Below, piece by piece: positions 8,803 to 16,729 of a stretch of 64,000 nt of DNA. The stretch's first letter is position 1; each line of letters starts with the position of its first letter. The notes below the pieces were generated by a model that searched no databases, was not told the origin of the DNA, and saw only the letters and a program-made list of their open reading frames with translations. This DNA is from Pseudomonas sp. Leaf48 (GTDB taxonomy: Bacteria; Pseudomonadota; Gammaproteobacteria; Pseudomonadales; Pseudomonadaceae), in contig NZ_LMLH01000012.1 of NCBI RefSeq assembly GCF_001421885.1, positions 1-64,000 on the forward strand, in the 5' to 3' direction. A program made the translations under genes and the position numbers.

Positions 8803-9612
8803 TGCTGTTTGTACCGGCCTCATCGCGAGCAGGCTCGCTCCCACATGGAATCAGCAGCGGACACAAAATCTGCGTACGACCTCAAATCCACTGGGAGCTG
8901 GCTTGCCGGCGATGGCGGTGTGTCAGTCACCAGAGATGTTGGATGTGCCGGCCTCATCGCGAGCATGCTCGCTCCTACAGTGAATCTGTAGCGGACACAA
9001 AATCTGCGTACGACCACAGACCCACTGTGGGAGCGGGCTTGCTCCGGGCGGCGTTCCGACGAAGGCGCAGTGTCAGTCACCAGAGATGTTGGATGTGCCG
9101 GCCTCATCGCGAGCATGCTCGCTCCTACAGTGAATCTGTAGCGGACACAAAATCTGCGTACTACCACAGATCCACTGTGGGAGCTGGCCTGCCGGCGATG
9201 GCGGTGTGTCAGTCGCCTGAGATGTTGGATGTGCCGGCCTCATCGCGAGCATGCTCGCTCCTACAGTGAATCTGTAGCGGACACAAAATCTGCGTACTAC
9301 CACAGATCCACTGTGGGAGCTGGCCTGCCGGCGATGGCGGTGTGTCAGTCGCCTGAGATGTTGGATGTGCCGGCCTCATCGCGAGCATGCTCGCTCCTAC
9401 AGTGAATCTGTAGCGGACACAAAATCTGCGTACTACCACAGATCCACTGTGGGTCATCGCGAGCATGCTCGCTCCTACAGTGAATCTGTAGCGGACACAA
9501 AATCTGCGTACTACCACAGATCCACTGTGGGAGCTGGCCTGCCGGCGATGGCGGAGTGTCAGTCACCAGAGATGTTGGATGTGCCGATCTCATCGCGAGG
9601 GACGACACGGTC
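8803..9612. repeat. Tandem array of REP doublets (BIME-like), unit about 136 bases
   Basis: About 800 bases contain repeated copies of one composite unit: a REP core CATCGCGAGCATGCTCGCTC, then a spacer with AGCGGACACAAAATCTGCG, then a second inverted REP core ending GCCGGCGATGGCGG, then a linker with GATGTTGGATGTGCCG. Units begin at about 8817, 8951, 9101, 9237, 9373 and 9454, with a last partial copy at 9590. The spacing is 134, 150, 136, 136, 81 and 136 bases, so the 9373 copy is internally truncated. The copies at 9237 and 9373 look identical, implying recent amplification. No RAYT transposase is in the window. The sequence is open in several frames, but no protein is supported. Confidence 0.9.
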
Positions 9613-9617
9613 CCTGA

Positions 9618-10439
9618 TCAGTAAAACATCGATCGCGACTCTTCCAGCTCGGTACACATCGCCTTGTTGTCGATGTCGACCCCGAGTTTGCCGAAGGCCG
9701 GCACGCTCAAAACATCGACGCGAGCCAGCGGGTGATCGGTGTCTTTGTGGCAGTACAGGCTGGCAACCTGTACCAGATCCACATAATCGACCCGGGCGGA
9801 CTGGCGTTTCAAATCCAGGTACAACTGCGGCACCTGCACCAGCAGGTCCGGAAAATCCCAGACCTTGAGCAGTTTCTCACCGATCAATGGATGGATCTGA
9901 TCAATCACATGATTGAGGCTGACCGGGTCGGACAGCAGTTCATAGTGATCTTCGGCATAAGTCAGGATCGGCAGCACGCCAATCTGATGCACCAACCCAC
10001 CCAGAGCTGCCTGATCGGGCTTGAGGCGGGTATAGGTGCGGCACAGTGCGTAGCTGATGCCGGCGATTTCCAGGCTTTTACGCCAGACTTCGCGCATCTT
10101 TTGTTCGACCACATCGGAGCGGGCATTGAAGATCTGCTCCATGACCAGGCCGATTGCGAGGTTGCTGCTGTAGTTGATGCCCAGGCGGGTGATCGCCGTG
10201 TGCAGATCAGTCACTTCGTGGGTGGCGCGCAGCAGCGGGCTGTTGACGACTTTGATCAGGCGCGCTGACAGCGCGGCATCGCGGCCAATCACCTTGCTCA
10301 GTGTGCTGACGCTGATTTCCGGATCCTCGGCGGCCTTGCGAATCTGCAGGGCCACTTCCGGCAATGTCGGCAGCACCAGATCATCGTTATTGATGGCCGT
10401 AACCAAATCCTGTTGGACCCTTTCCGCCAGCTCGCTCAT
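9618..10439 (-). CDS. HDOD-domain protein
   Basis: A 273-residue protein made of one HDOD domain (about residues 20-215), a degenerate HD fold found in bacterial signalling proteins. Visible hallmarks are LPTLPEVALQIRKAAEDPEIS and VIGRDAALSARLIKVVNSP, and a long helical middle ending GLVHQIGVLPIL. HDOD proteins lack the metal-dependent phosphodiesterase residues and act by protein contacts, often in motility, stress or second-messenger pathways. It lies 27 bases downstream of ygfZ and is probably co-transcribed. No specific function can be assigned. Confidence 0.85.
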   Translation of the reverse strand: MSELAERVQQDLVTAINNDDLVLPTLPEVALQIRKAAEDPEISVSTLSKVIGRDAALSARLIKVVNSPLLRATHEVTDLHTAITRLGINYSSNLAIGLVMEQIFNARSDVVEQKMREVWRKSLEIAGISYALCRTYTRLKPDQAALGGLVHQIGVLPILTYAEDHYELLSDPVSLNHVIDQIHPLIGEKLLKVWDFPDLLVQVPQLYLDLKRQSARVDYVDLVQVASLYCHKDTDHPLARVDVLSVPAFGKLGVDIDNKAMCTELEESRSMFY

Positions 10440-10466
10440 TTAGTCTCTCTAGGCCAGTTGCCGCCG

Positions 10467-11408
10467 TTATTGCTGTATCTCGCGATCGCGATCCAGTGCA
10501 TACGGCAAGTCGAGCAGTTGCAGGGATGGCCCTTCGGTCGTTCCCAGGTGGATATCTCCACTTTCTGCTGCCTCGGCTTGCAACACCGCCAGGAGCTCAA
10601 TGTTCTGTCCAGCACGAGCGGCAAGCACCACCTCGCCGATGGAGCTGCCGTGGGTCGGGGCAAACAGCGGCACGCCAGGCTCAGGCAGTTCGCCGCCAGC
10701 CAGTTGCAGGCGATACAGGCGGCGCTTGAGTTTGCCCAGGTACTGCATTCGCGCGACGATTTCCTGGCCGGTGTAGCAGCCTTTCTTGAAGCTCACGCCA
10801 CCGATGGCTTGCAGGTTGAGCATCTGCGGGATGAACAACTCACGGGTAGCCGGCATGACCTGGCCAATCCCGGCGCGGACCTGGCCCAGCAGCCATTGAT
10901 TGAGATCGCCCTCGCTCAACGCCGCGGACAGTTTGCCCTTGATGCTGTCGGCCTGGTCGGCGGCGACCCACAATTCGGCACGCTCAGGTGAGATGCGAAT
11001 GGCGATCAGTGCGTCATTGCGCACGACGCTGTCGGTTTCTGCGGGTAGCTCAAGGCCCAGACCGGCCAGTGCCGCATCGCCGTGATCAACGCCGAAGCGC
11101 ACCCACGCGGCACTTTCATCGGTCAGCTTCGATTTGGAGAACACTGCGTATTTCTTCAGATCCGCCAATTGCGGTTCCAGCAACTCGGTGGCCATGGCCA
11201 TTAGAACGCCATCACCTTCGAGCAGGATGCGAAAACTCGATTGCATCCGGCCCTTTTGCGTGCAGCGTGCGCCGAGGCTGGCCCGGGTGTCGCTCAGGTA
11301 ATTGAGGTTGCAGGTCAACTGGCCTTGCAGGAATTTGCTGGCGTCCGCGCCGCGGACCGCGAGAACGCCTTCATGAGTCAGGGTGCAGAAAAAAGCGGAA
11401 TCGGCCAT
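10467..11408 (-). CDS. ygfZ: tRNA-modifying/Fe-S cluster protein YgfZ
   Basis: This 313-residue folate-binding protein belongs to the YgfZ/GcvT-like family, needed for full activity of some Fe-S enzymes and certain tRNA thio-modifications. The diagnostic motif KGCYTGQE occurs near residue 195, containing the conserved Cys, followed by RMQYLGKLKRRLYRL. The N-terminus FFCTLTHEGVLAVRGADASKFLQ is typical. It is divergent from sdhE, with 148 bases between. Another Fe-S/flavin assembly factor next door fits a shared theme of respiratory enzyme maturation. Confidence 0.9.
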   Translation of the reverse strand: MADSAFFCTLTHEGVLAVRGADASKFLQGQLTCNLNYLSDTRASLGARCTQKGRMQSSFRILLEGDGVLMAMATELLEPQLADLKKYAVFSKSKLTDESAAWVRFGVDHGDAALAGLGLELPAETDSVVRNDALIAIRISPERAELWVAADQADSIKGKLSAALSEGDLNQWLLGQVRAGIGQVMPATRELFIPQMLNLQAIGGVSFKKGCYTGQEIVARMQYLGKLKRRLYRLQLAGGELPEPGVPLFAPTHGSSIGEVVLAARAGQNIELLAVLQAEAAESGDIHLGTTEGPSLQLLDLPYALDRDREIQQ

Positions 11409-11556
11409 GGGTCATCGCAGGGTAAAGAGTCTGGGGCACATCATAAGGGGGCGCCCTTGAAATGGGTAGTTTACAAAGGATCGCCGGTCCCGACCAAAGC
11501 CGACTGTTCGCCAGTGCGCGGGCCTGTATACTTGCGGCCTATTTGAGGAGCGCTCC

Positions 11557-11811
11557 ATGGTCGAAGATGTTGAACTGAACCGCCTCTACTGGCACAGCCG
11601 CCGCGGCATGCTTGAGCTTGACGTGTTGCTGGTGCCATTCGTAAAAGAGGTTTACCCGCATCTCAATGAGGTTGATCGCGCCTGCTACGTCAGGTTGCTC
11701 GAATGCGAAGATCAGGACATGTTCGGCTGGTTCATGGAACGCAACGAATCCGAGGACCCTGAGCTGCAGCGCATGGTTCGCATGATCCTGGATCGTGTCC
11801 AGCCCAAGTAA
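11557..11811 (+). CDS. sdhE: FAD assembly factor SdhE
   Basis: A short 84-residue helical protein with the signature [11 protein letters not shown], whose RGxxE segment is needed to attach FAD covalently to succinate dehydrogenase SdhA (and to fumarate reductase where present). It acts in the cytoplasm before the enzyme docks to the membrane. GAGG about eight bases before the ATG supports the start. It overlaps the next gene by 17 bases, the usual sdhE-ygfX pair, and is divergent from ygfZ. Confidence 0.93.
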   Translation: MVEDVELNRLYWHSRRGMLELDVLLVPFVKEVYPHLNEVDRACYVRLLECEDQDMFGWFMERNESEDPELQRMVRMILDRVQPK

Positions 11812-12247
11812 TTCGTTCGAATGCCGCTGGCATGCCTCACGGCAGTTGCTGGCGGCGTATCTGTTGGCCCAGCTGTTCGCCCTGGGTTCGCTGTTTTTTC
11901 TCTCGATTCCGTACTGGGCCAGGCTGCTCGGCGTTTTACTGTGCCTGGCGCACGGGTTTTGGTCGTTGCCCAGGCAGATATTGCTGACACACCCGCAGGC
12001 ATTGCGCGGCTTGCGTCGTGATGCCGATGGCTGGCAGTTATGGAATCAGAAGTCGGGTTGGCAGCCTGTGCAATTAAGGCCGGACAGCCTGGCGTTGCCG
12101 TTGATCGTGGTGCTGCGTTTTCGTCTGCGTGGCGAGCGCCGGGTCAGGGCCATTTGCGTGCCCCGGGACGCACAGGCGGCGGATGTGCACCGCCGCCTGC
12201 GCGTGCGACTCAAGTTCAGTCGGCGTAGGTGGGCGGCACCAGGATAG
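11795..12247 (+). CDS. YgfX-family membrane protein
   Basis: A 150-residue protein with two closely spaced membrane segments near residues 17-60 ([32 protein letters not shown]) and a basic cytoplasmic tail. This is the layout of YgfX (called CptA in E. coli), the usual partner of SdhE. The start is a GTG at 11795 inside sdhE. In E. coli a toxin role affecting cytoskeletal proteins has been proposed; whether that applies in Pseudomonas is unknown. The last 32 bases overlap the 3' end of nadB on the other strand. Confidence 0.75.
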   Translation: MSSPSNSFECRWHASRQLLAAYLLAQLFALGSLFFLSIPYWARLLGVLLCLAHGFWSLPRQILLTHPQALRGLRRDADGWQLWNQKSGWQPVQLRPDSLALPLIVVLRFRLRGERRVRAICVPRDAQAADVHRRLRVRLKFSRRRWAAPG

Positions 12248-13832
12248 TGTCCAGGGCGACCGGCAACAGGTTCGGGTAGTCGAGGGTGTAATGCAGGCCC
12301 CGGCTTTCCTTGCGTTCCATGGCTGAGAGAATCATCAGTTCGGCAACCTGGGCCAGGTTGCGCAACTCGATCAGGTCGCGGCTGACTTTGTAGTTACTGT
12401 AGAACTCGTCAATTTCATCCAGCAGCAGTTGCACGCGGTGTTGTGCGCGCTGCAGGCGCTTGTTGGTGCGCACGATGCCCACGTAGTCCCACATGAACCG
12501 GCGCAACTCATCCCAGTTGTGCGCAATGATCACGTCCTCATCGGAGTCGGTGACCTGGCTGGCATCCCAGACGGGCAGGGGGGCAGGCATCGAAACCCGA
12601 GGCAGTTGGTCGATAATGTCTGCTGCTGCCGACCGCGCATAAACGAAACATTCCAGCAGCGAGTTGCTGGCCATGCGGTTGGCGCCATGCAGGCCGGTGA
12701 AGCTGGTTTCGCCAATGGCATACAGCCCCGGCACGTCGGTACGGCCATGCTGGTCGACCATCACGCCACCGCAGGTGTAATGGGCCGCCGGCACCACCGG
12801 AATCGGTTGCTTTGTGATGTCGATGGAAAATTCCAGGCAGCGTTCGTACACCGTCGGGAAGTGCGTCTTGATGAACGCTTCGGGCATGTGGCTGATGTCC
12901 AGGTAGACGCAGTCGATGCCCAGGCGCTTCATTTCGTGGTCGATGGCTCGTGCAACGATGTCCCGTGGTGCCAGCTCGGCCCGAGGGTCGAAGCGCTGCA
13001 TGAAACGTTCGCCGTTGGGCAGTTTCAGGTGTGCACCTTCACCGCGCAGGGCTTCGGTGATCAGAAAACTCTTGGCTTGCGGGTGATACAGGCAAGTGGG
13101 GTGGAACTGATTGAATTCCAGGTTCGCCACCCGGCACCCGGAGCGCCAGGCCATGGCGATGCCATCACCGCAGGCGCCATCGGGGTTGCTGGTATAGAGG
13201 TAGACCTTGGCGGCGCCGCCGGAGGCGAGGATCACAAAACGCGCGCCATAAGTGTCGACTTCTCCTGTGCCGCGATTGAGCACGTAGGCGCCGAGGCAGC
13301 GATCACCGGCCAGGCCCAGGCGCTTTTCGGTGATCAGGTCAACGGCGACGCGCTGTTCCAGCAGTTCGATGTTGGGACGTTTCCTGGCTTGCTCGAGCAA
13401 GGTGCGGAAAATCGCCGCGCCGGTGGCATCGGCTGCATGAATGATACGTCGATGGCTATGTCCGCCTTCGCGGGTCAGGTGGAACTCGAAACCGCCATCC
13501 TCGGTGCCGGATTGCTCATCGCGGGTAAAAGGTACTCCCTGGTCGATCAGCCACTGGATCGCTTCCTTGCTGTGCTCGACGGTAAAGCGCACGGCGTCTT
13601 CATGACAGAGTCCGCCGCCGGCGTTGAGCGTGTCCTCGACATGGGATTCGACAGTGTCGGTGTCATCGAGAACAGCGGCCACACCGCCCTGGGCCCAGAA
13701 CGTCGAACCGTTGGCCAGATCGCCCTTGCTCAGTACGGCAATGCGCAAATGACCGGGCAAGGTCAGCGCAAGGCTCAAACCGGCAGCACCGCTGCCAATT
13801 ACCAGAACATCGTGTTGAAACTGTTGGCTCAT
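12216..13832 (-). CDS. nadB: L-aspartate oxidase
   Basis: This flavoenzyme oxidises L-aspartate to iminoaspartate, the first step of NAD synthesis. The 538-residue product has the N-terminal FAD dinucleotide motif [13 protein letters not shown], the NGGLCHED and [16 protein letters not shown] stretches of the fumarate reductase/NadB family, and the C-terminal helical domain ending LLPVALDTI. The frame extends 40 codons upstream, but [11 protein letters not shown] at 13832 is the family N-terminus. It is divergent from algU, as in other pseudomonads, and its 3' end overlaps ygfX. Confidence 0.95.
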   Translation of the reverse strand: MSQQFQHDVLVIGSGAAGLSLALTLPGHLRIAVLSKGDLANGSTFWAQGGVAAVLDDTDTVESHVEDTLNAGGGLCHEDAVRFTVEHSKEAIQWLIDQGVPFTRDEQSGTEDGGFEFHLTREGGHSHRRIIHAADATGAAIFRTLLEQARKRPNIELLEQRVAVDLITEKRLGLAGDRCLGAYVLNRGTGEVDTYGARFVILASGGAAKVYLYTSNPDGACGDGIAMAWRSGCRVANLEFNQFHPTCLYHPQAKSFLITEALRGEGAHLKLPNGERFMQRFDPRAELAPRDIVARAIDHEMKRLGIDCVYLDISHMPEAFIKTHFPTVYERCLEFSIDITKQPIPVVPAAHYTCGGVMVDQHGRTDVPGLYAIGETSFTGLHGANRMASNSLLECFVYARSAAADIIDQLPRVSMPAPLPVWDASQVTDSDEDVIIAHNWDELRRFMWDYVGIVRTNKRLQRAQHRVQLLLDEIDEFYSNYKVSRDLIELRNLAQVAELMILSAMERKESRGLHYTLDYPNLLPVALDTILVPPTYAD

Positions 13833-14103
13833 TTCAGGATTCCGCTCAAAGCGACCCGGTTCGGGGTTGGCGCACCTCATTTGCGAGTCAAGGCAGCCGC
13901 ACAGCCCACTAGTATATAGAGGGGGGGAGCGGCACAATACCCGAGCGCGCATGGCATTGTGAAACTACCGTTACGGAAAATTCCGGACGCTTCGTCGGAT
14001 GTTTTTTTGTCCCTTGGGCGACAAAGGAGCGGTATCGTCGATTTACCGGTCTTTTTCCCTCCACGGTTGCACAATGTCTGTTCGGCACAGCTATAAATAT
14101 TTG

Positions 14104-14131
14104 GAACTTTTGTCAAAGTGCCATGATCAAT
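14104..14131 (+). promoter_or_regulatory. Candidate sigma-22 (AlgU) promoter, distal
   Basis: GAACTT at 14104-14109, a 17-base spacer, then TCAAT at 14127-14131. The AlgU/RpoE consensus is GAACTT-N16/17-TCTGA. The -35 is perfect and the -10 partial. It lies 250 bases before algU and could provide one of several autoregulated starts. Confidence 0.45.
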
Positions 14132-14296
14132 AGACCGTTGCCTGAATCAAGGGACAGTGTCGGTTTCGATGGGGGATTGCGGTTCGATCCCTGCCAGCGG
14201 ATCCGACGACAAGATTATTCGCGCAGCCGGGTCAACTCGCGCTGCGCTTTTCGTGCGTGCCAATCAGAGCCCGCAGGAAACTTGCCTGGAGGGGGA

Positions 14297-14323
14297 GAAC
14301 TTTTGCGAAAAGTCCGAGTCTAT
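14297..14323 (+). promoter_or_regulatory. Sigma-22 (AlgU) autoregulatory promoter of algU-mucABD
   Basis: GAACTT at 14297-14302, a 16-base spacer, and TCTAT at 14319-14323 match the AlgU promoter consensus well. The spacing to the algU ATG (60 bases) suits a proximal promoter. AlgU is known to transcribe its own operon in pseudomonads, so a site here is expected. Confidence 0.75.
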
Positions 14324-14382
14324 GTTTGCAAGTCTGGTCGTTTTGTTCTGCAAGCCTCCTCCATGCTTATTGAGGAGTGTTC

Positions 14383-14964
14383 ATGCTAACCCAGGAAGAG
14401 GATCAGCAACTGGTCGAACGCGTTCAGCGCGGCGACAAGCGTGCTTTCGATCTGCTAGTGCTGAAATATCAGCACAAAATTCTCGGGTTGATCGTGCGTT
14501 TTGTGCACGACACCCATGAAGCCCAGGACGTCGCACAGGAAGCTTTTATCAAGGCGTACCGTGCACTTGGAAATTTTCGCGGAGACAGCGCGTTTTATAC
14601 GTGGCTTTACCGCATCGCCATCAACACGGCGAAGAATTATCTGGTTTCACGCGGCCGCCGGCCGCCGGATAGCGATGTCAGTTCCGAGGATGCAGAGTTC
14701 TACGATGGCGATCACGGCCTGAAGGATCTCGAATCACCAGAACGGGCTTTGCTGCGGGATGAGATCGAAGGCACCGTCCATCGAACCATTCAGCAACTGC
14801 CGGAAGATTTGCGTACGGCGTTAACTTTACGTGAGTTCGACGGTCTGAGTTACGAGGATATTGCGAGCGTCATGCAATGTCCGGTGGGTACCGTGCGCTC
14901 CCGGATTTTCCGCGCCCGGGAGGCCATCGATAAAGCCCTGCAACCGTTGTTGCAGGAAAACTAA
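14383..14964 (+). CDS. algU: ECF sigma factor AlgU (RpoE, sigma-22)
   Basis: A 193-residue ECF sigma factor controlling envelope stress and alginate genes. Region 2 contains the core-binding and -10 recognising stretch DTHEAQDVAQEAFIKAYRAL, and region 4 has LREFDGLSYEDIASVMQCPVGTVRSRIFRAREAI for -35 binding. The start is the ATG at 14383 with GAGGAG at 14372-14377. It leads an operon with its anti-sigma factors and is served by an AlgU-type promoter at 14297. The sequence is near-identical to the P. aeruginosa protein as I know it. Confidence 0.97.
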   Translation: MLTQEEDQQLVERVQRGDKRAFDLLVLKYQHKILGLIVRFVHDTHEAQDVAQEAFIKAYRALGNFRGDSAFYTWLYRIAINTAKNYLVSRGRRPPDSDVSSEDAEFYDGDHGLKDLESPERALLRDEIEGTVHRTIQQLPEDLRTALTLREFDGLSYEDIASVMQCPVGTVRSRIFRAREAIDKALQPLLQEN

Positions 14965-14995
14965 AGACAGCGGCGACAGCCAAGAGAGGAACGCC

Positions 14996-15583
14996 ATGAG
15001 TCGTGAAGCCCTGCAGGAATCGCTGTCCGCAGTGATGGATAACGAAGCGGACGAACTGGAATTGCGTCGGGTATTAAGTGCCTGCGACGATGTTGAAACC
15101 CGTGATACATGGGCTCGTTATCAGATCGCTCGGGCAGTGATGCACAAGGATCTGCTGCTCCCGCGTCTGGATATTGCCGCGGCTGTATCCGCAGCGCTTG
15201 CTGACGAAGCCGTGCCGGCAAAAGCCTCACGTGGTCCATGGCGCAGCCTGGGTCGCCTGGCGGTCGCCGCTTCGGTCACCCTGGCCGTATTGGCAGGTGT
15301 TCGCCTGTATAACCAGGATGAGATCGCCGGCGTCGAACTGGCCCAGCAATCGAACCAGCCTGGTCTGGTTGCCCCTCAAGCAAAAGGCCCGGCTGTACTG
15401 GCAGGCTACAATGAGGGTTCAGAGACCACCGGTCCCATGGCCAATGGTGTTTTGCAAGGTCAGCCAGGCTGGCACGATCAGCGTCTGCCCGGGTACCTGC
15501 GCCAGCACGCACAGCAGGCTGCATTGAAAGGGACTGAGAGCGCGCTGCCATACGCTCGTGCCGCAAGTCTGGAAAACCAGTAA
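14996..15583 (+). CDS. mucA: Anti-sigma factor MucA
   Basis: A 195-residue single-pass inner-membrane protein that holds AlgU inactive. The N-terminal cytoplasmic domain (1-80) begins MSREALQESLSAVMDNEADELE, the sigma-binding ASD fold; residues about 85-103 form the membrane segment, and the rest is periplasmic. Regulated proteolysis after envelope stress frees AlgU. The C-terminus does not end in an obvious aromatic or Val-Ser-Pro tail, so the AlgW-activating signal may differ. No mucoid-type truncation is seen: the frame is intact. An AGAGAGGAA ribosome site precedes the ATG at 14996. Confidence 0.93.
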   Translation: MSREALQESLSAVMDNEADELELRRVLSACDDVETRDTWARYQIARAVMHKDLLLPRLDIAAAVSAALADEAVPAKASRGPWRSLGRLAVAASVTLAVLAGVRLYNQDEIAGVELAQQSNQPGLVAPQAKGPAVLAGYNEGSETTGPMANGVLQGQPGWHDQRLPGYLRQHAQQAALKGTESALPYARAASLENQ

Positions 15584-15591
15584 GGAGGATC

Positions 15592-16551
15592 ATGCGCGCC
15601 ATACCTTTACTTACGCTTGTGCTCAGTGGCTGGTTTGTTGTTCCAGCCCATGCCGATGAAGCCCAGGACTGGTTGAAACGTCTGGGCCAGGCCGAGCAGC
15701 AGCAGAGCTTTCAAGGTACTTTTGTCTACGAGCGTAACGGTAGTTTTTCTACGCACAACATCTGGCACCGCGTCCAGGATGGCAAGGTCCGTGAGCGTTT
15801 GCTCCAGCTTGACGGCTCGGCTCAGGAAGTTGTGCGCATTGATGGGCGTACTCAATGCGTGAGCGGCACACTCGTAGCAGGACTGGGGGATAGCCCCAAT
15901 ACCGCGGCTCGTGCACTCGATCCACAAAAGCTCAAAAATTGGTATGACCTTGCTGTCATTGGCAGCTCGCGCGTGGCCGGACGTTCGGCGGTGATCGTCT
16001 CGCTCACTCCTCGCGATCAACACCGCTATGGTTTTGAGTTGCACCTGGATAAAGAAACCGGGCTGCCGCTCAAGTCATTGTTGCTTAGCGACAAGGGACA
16101 GTTGCTGGAGCGCTTCCAGTTCACACGGCTGGATACTTCAGACATCCCTGCCGACAAGGATCTGCAGGCAGGCGCCGATTGCAAGGCCGTCAATCTTGAA
16201 GGCGACAAGGCTTCGGCCATCAAGGCTGCCCAGGTCTGGCACTCTGACTGGTTGCCACCAGGTTTCGAGCTGACCAGCAGCAGTGCGCGCAAGGATTCGG
16301 AGACCAAAACCCTGGTCAACAGTCTGATGTATGACGATGGTCTGACTCGTTTTTCGGTATTCCTCGAGCCCTTGAACGGCGCCAAAGTCACCGATACCCG
16401 CACGCAGTTGGGCCCGACCGTTGCCGTTTCCCGGCGCCTGACCACGGCTCAGGGCGATATGATGGTGACCGTAGTCGGCGAGATTCCGGTAGGTACCGCA
16501 GAGCGGATCGCGCTTTCAATGCGTACCGACGCAGCTGCAACCAAGCAGTGA
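15592..16551 (+). CDS. mucB: Periplasmic negative regulator MucB (RseB-like)
   Basis: A 319-residue exported protein with a signal peptide over about 1-21 (LTLVLSGWFVVPAHA). It continues with the lipoprotein-like N domain (AQDWLKRLGQAEQQQSFQGTF) and a smaller C domain. MucB shields periplasmic MucA from cleavage and may sense mislocalised lipid or LPS. The start lies eight bases after mucA, with AGGAGG just upstream. Downstream, mucC of the P. aeruginosa operon is absent; a 178-base gap leads to mucD. Confidence 0.92.
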   Translation: MRAIPLLTLVLSGWFVVPAHADEAQDWLKRLGQAEQQQSFQGTFVYERNGSFSTHNIWHRVQDGKVRERLLQLDGSAQEVVRIDGRTQCVSGTLVAGLGDSPNTAARALDPQKLKNWYDLAVIGSSRVAGRSAVIVSLTPRDQHRYGFELHLDKETGLPLKSLLLSDKGQLLERFQFTRLDTSDIPADKDLQAGADCKAVNLEGDKASAIKAAQVWHSDWLPPGFELTSSSARKDSETKTLVNSLMYDDGLTRFSVFLEPLNGAKVTDTRTQLGPTVAVSRRLTTAQGDMMVTVVGEIPVGTAERIALSMRTDAAATKQ

Positions 16552-16729
16552 GCTGAAACCGAAATGTTTCGTGAACATTTCAGTTTGCAAATATCCCTTG
16601 AATTTTTTATAGGTCAGAGCCCCTCGGCTCTGGCCTTGTTTGTTGTTCCCGGAACAAAAATACCGGCGTATTGTTCCCGGTGTTCCTTGCTCCATATCGC
16701 TTAACCATGCTCGTTGTAACGGGAGCCGT
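16552..16729 (+). promoter_or_regulatory. mucB-mucD intergenic hairpins
   Basis: Two hairpins occur in the 178-base gap: GAAATGTT/AACATTTC near 16560-16582, and CAGAGCC/GGCTCTG near 16614-16631 followed by a T-rich stretch. They could attenuate read-through so that mucD needs its own promoter, but I cannot identify one with confidence. This gap replaces mucC of the P. aeruginosa operon. Confidence 0.4.

Noticed and set aside
8799..9517. Open reading frames and apparent repeat proteins within the REP array
   Set aside because: The frames are a consequence of a tandem DNA repeat whose period (136) is not a multiple of three with respect to a protein repeat. The REP palindromes explain the sequence.
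8803..9612. CRISPR array
   Set aside because: Units are about 136 bases and vary little, with no unique spacers of constant length and no cas genes nearby. REP doublets explain it better.
12429..13919. A 496-codon open frame antisense to nadB
   Set aside because: It covers nadB, which has clear FAD and family motifs. The antisense product lacks any domain and its composition is typical of GC-bias shadows.
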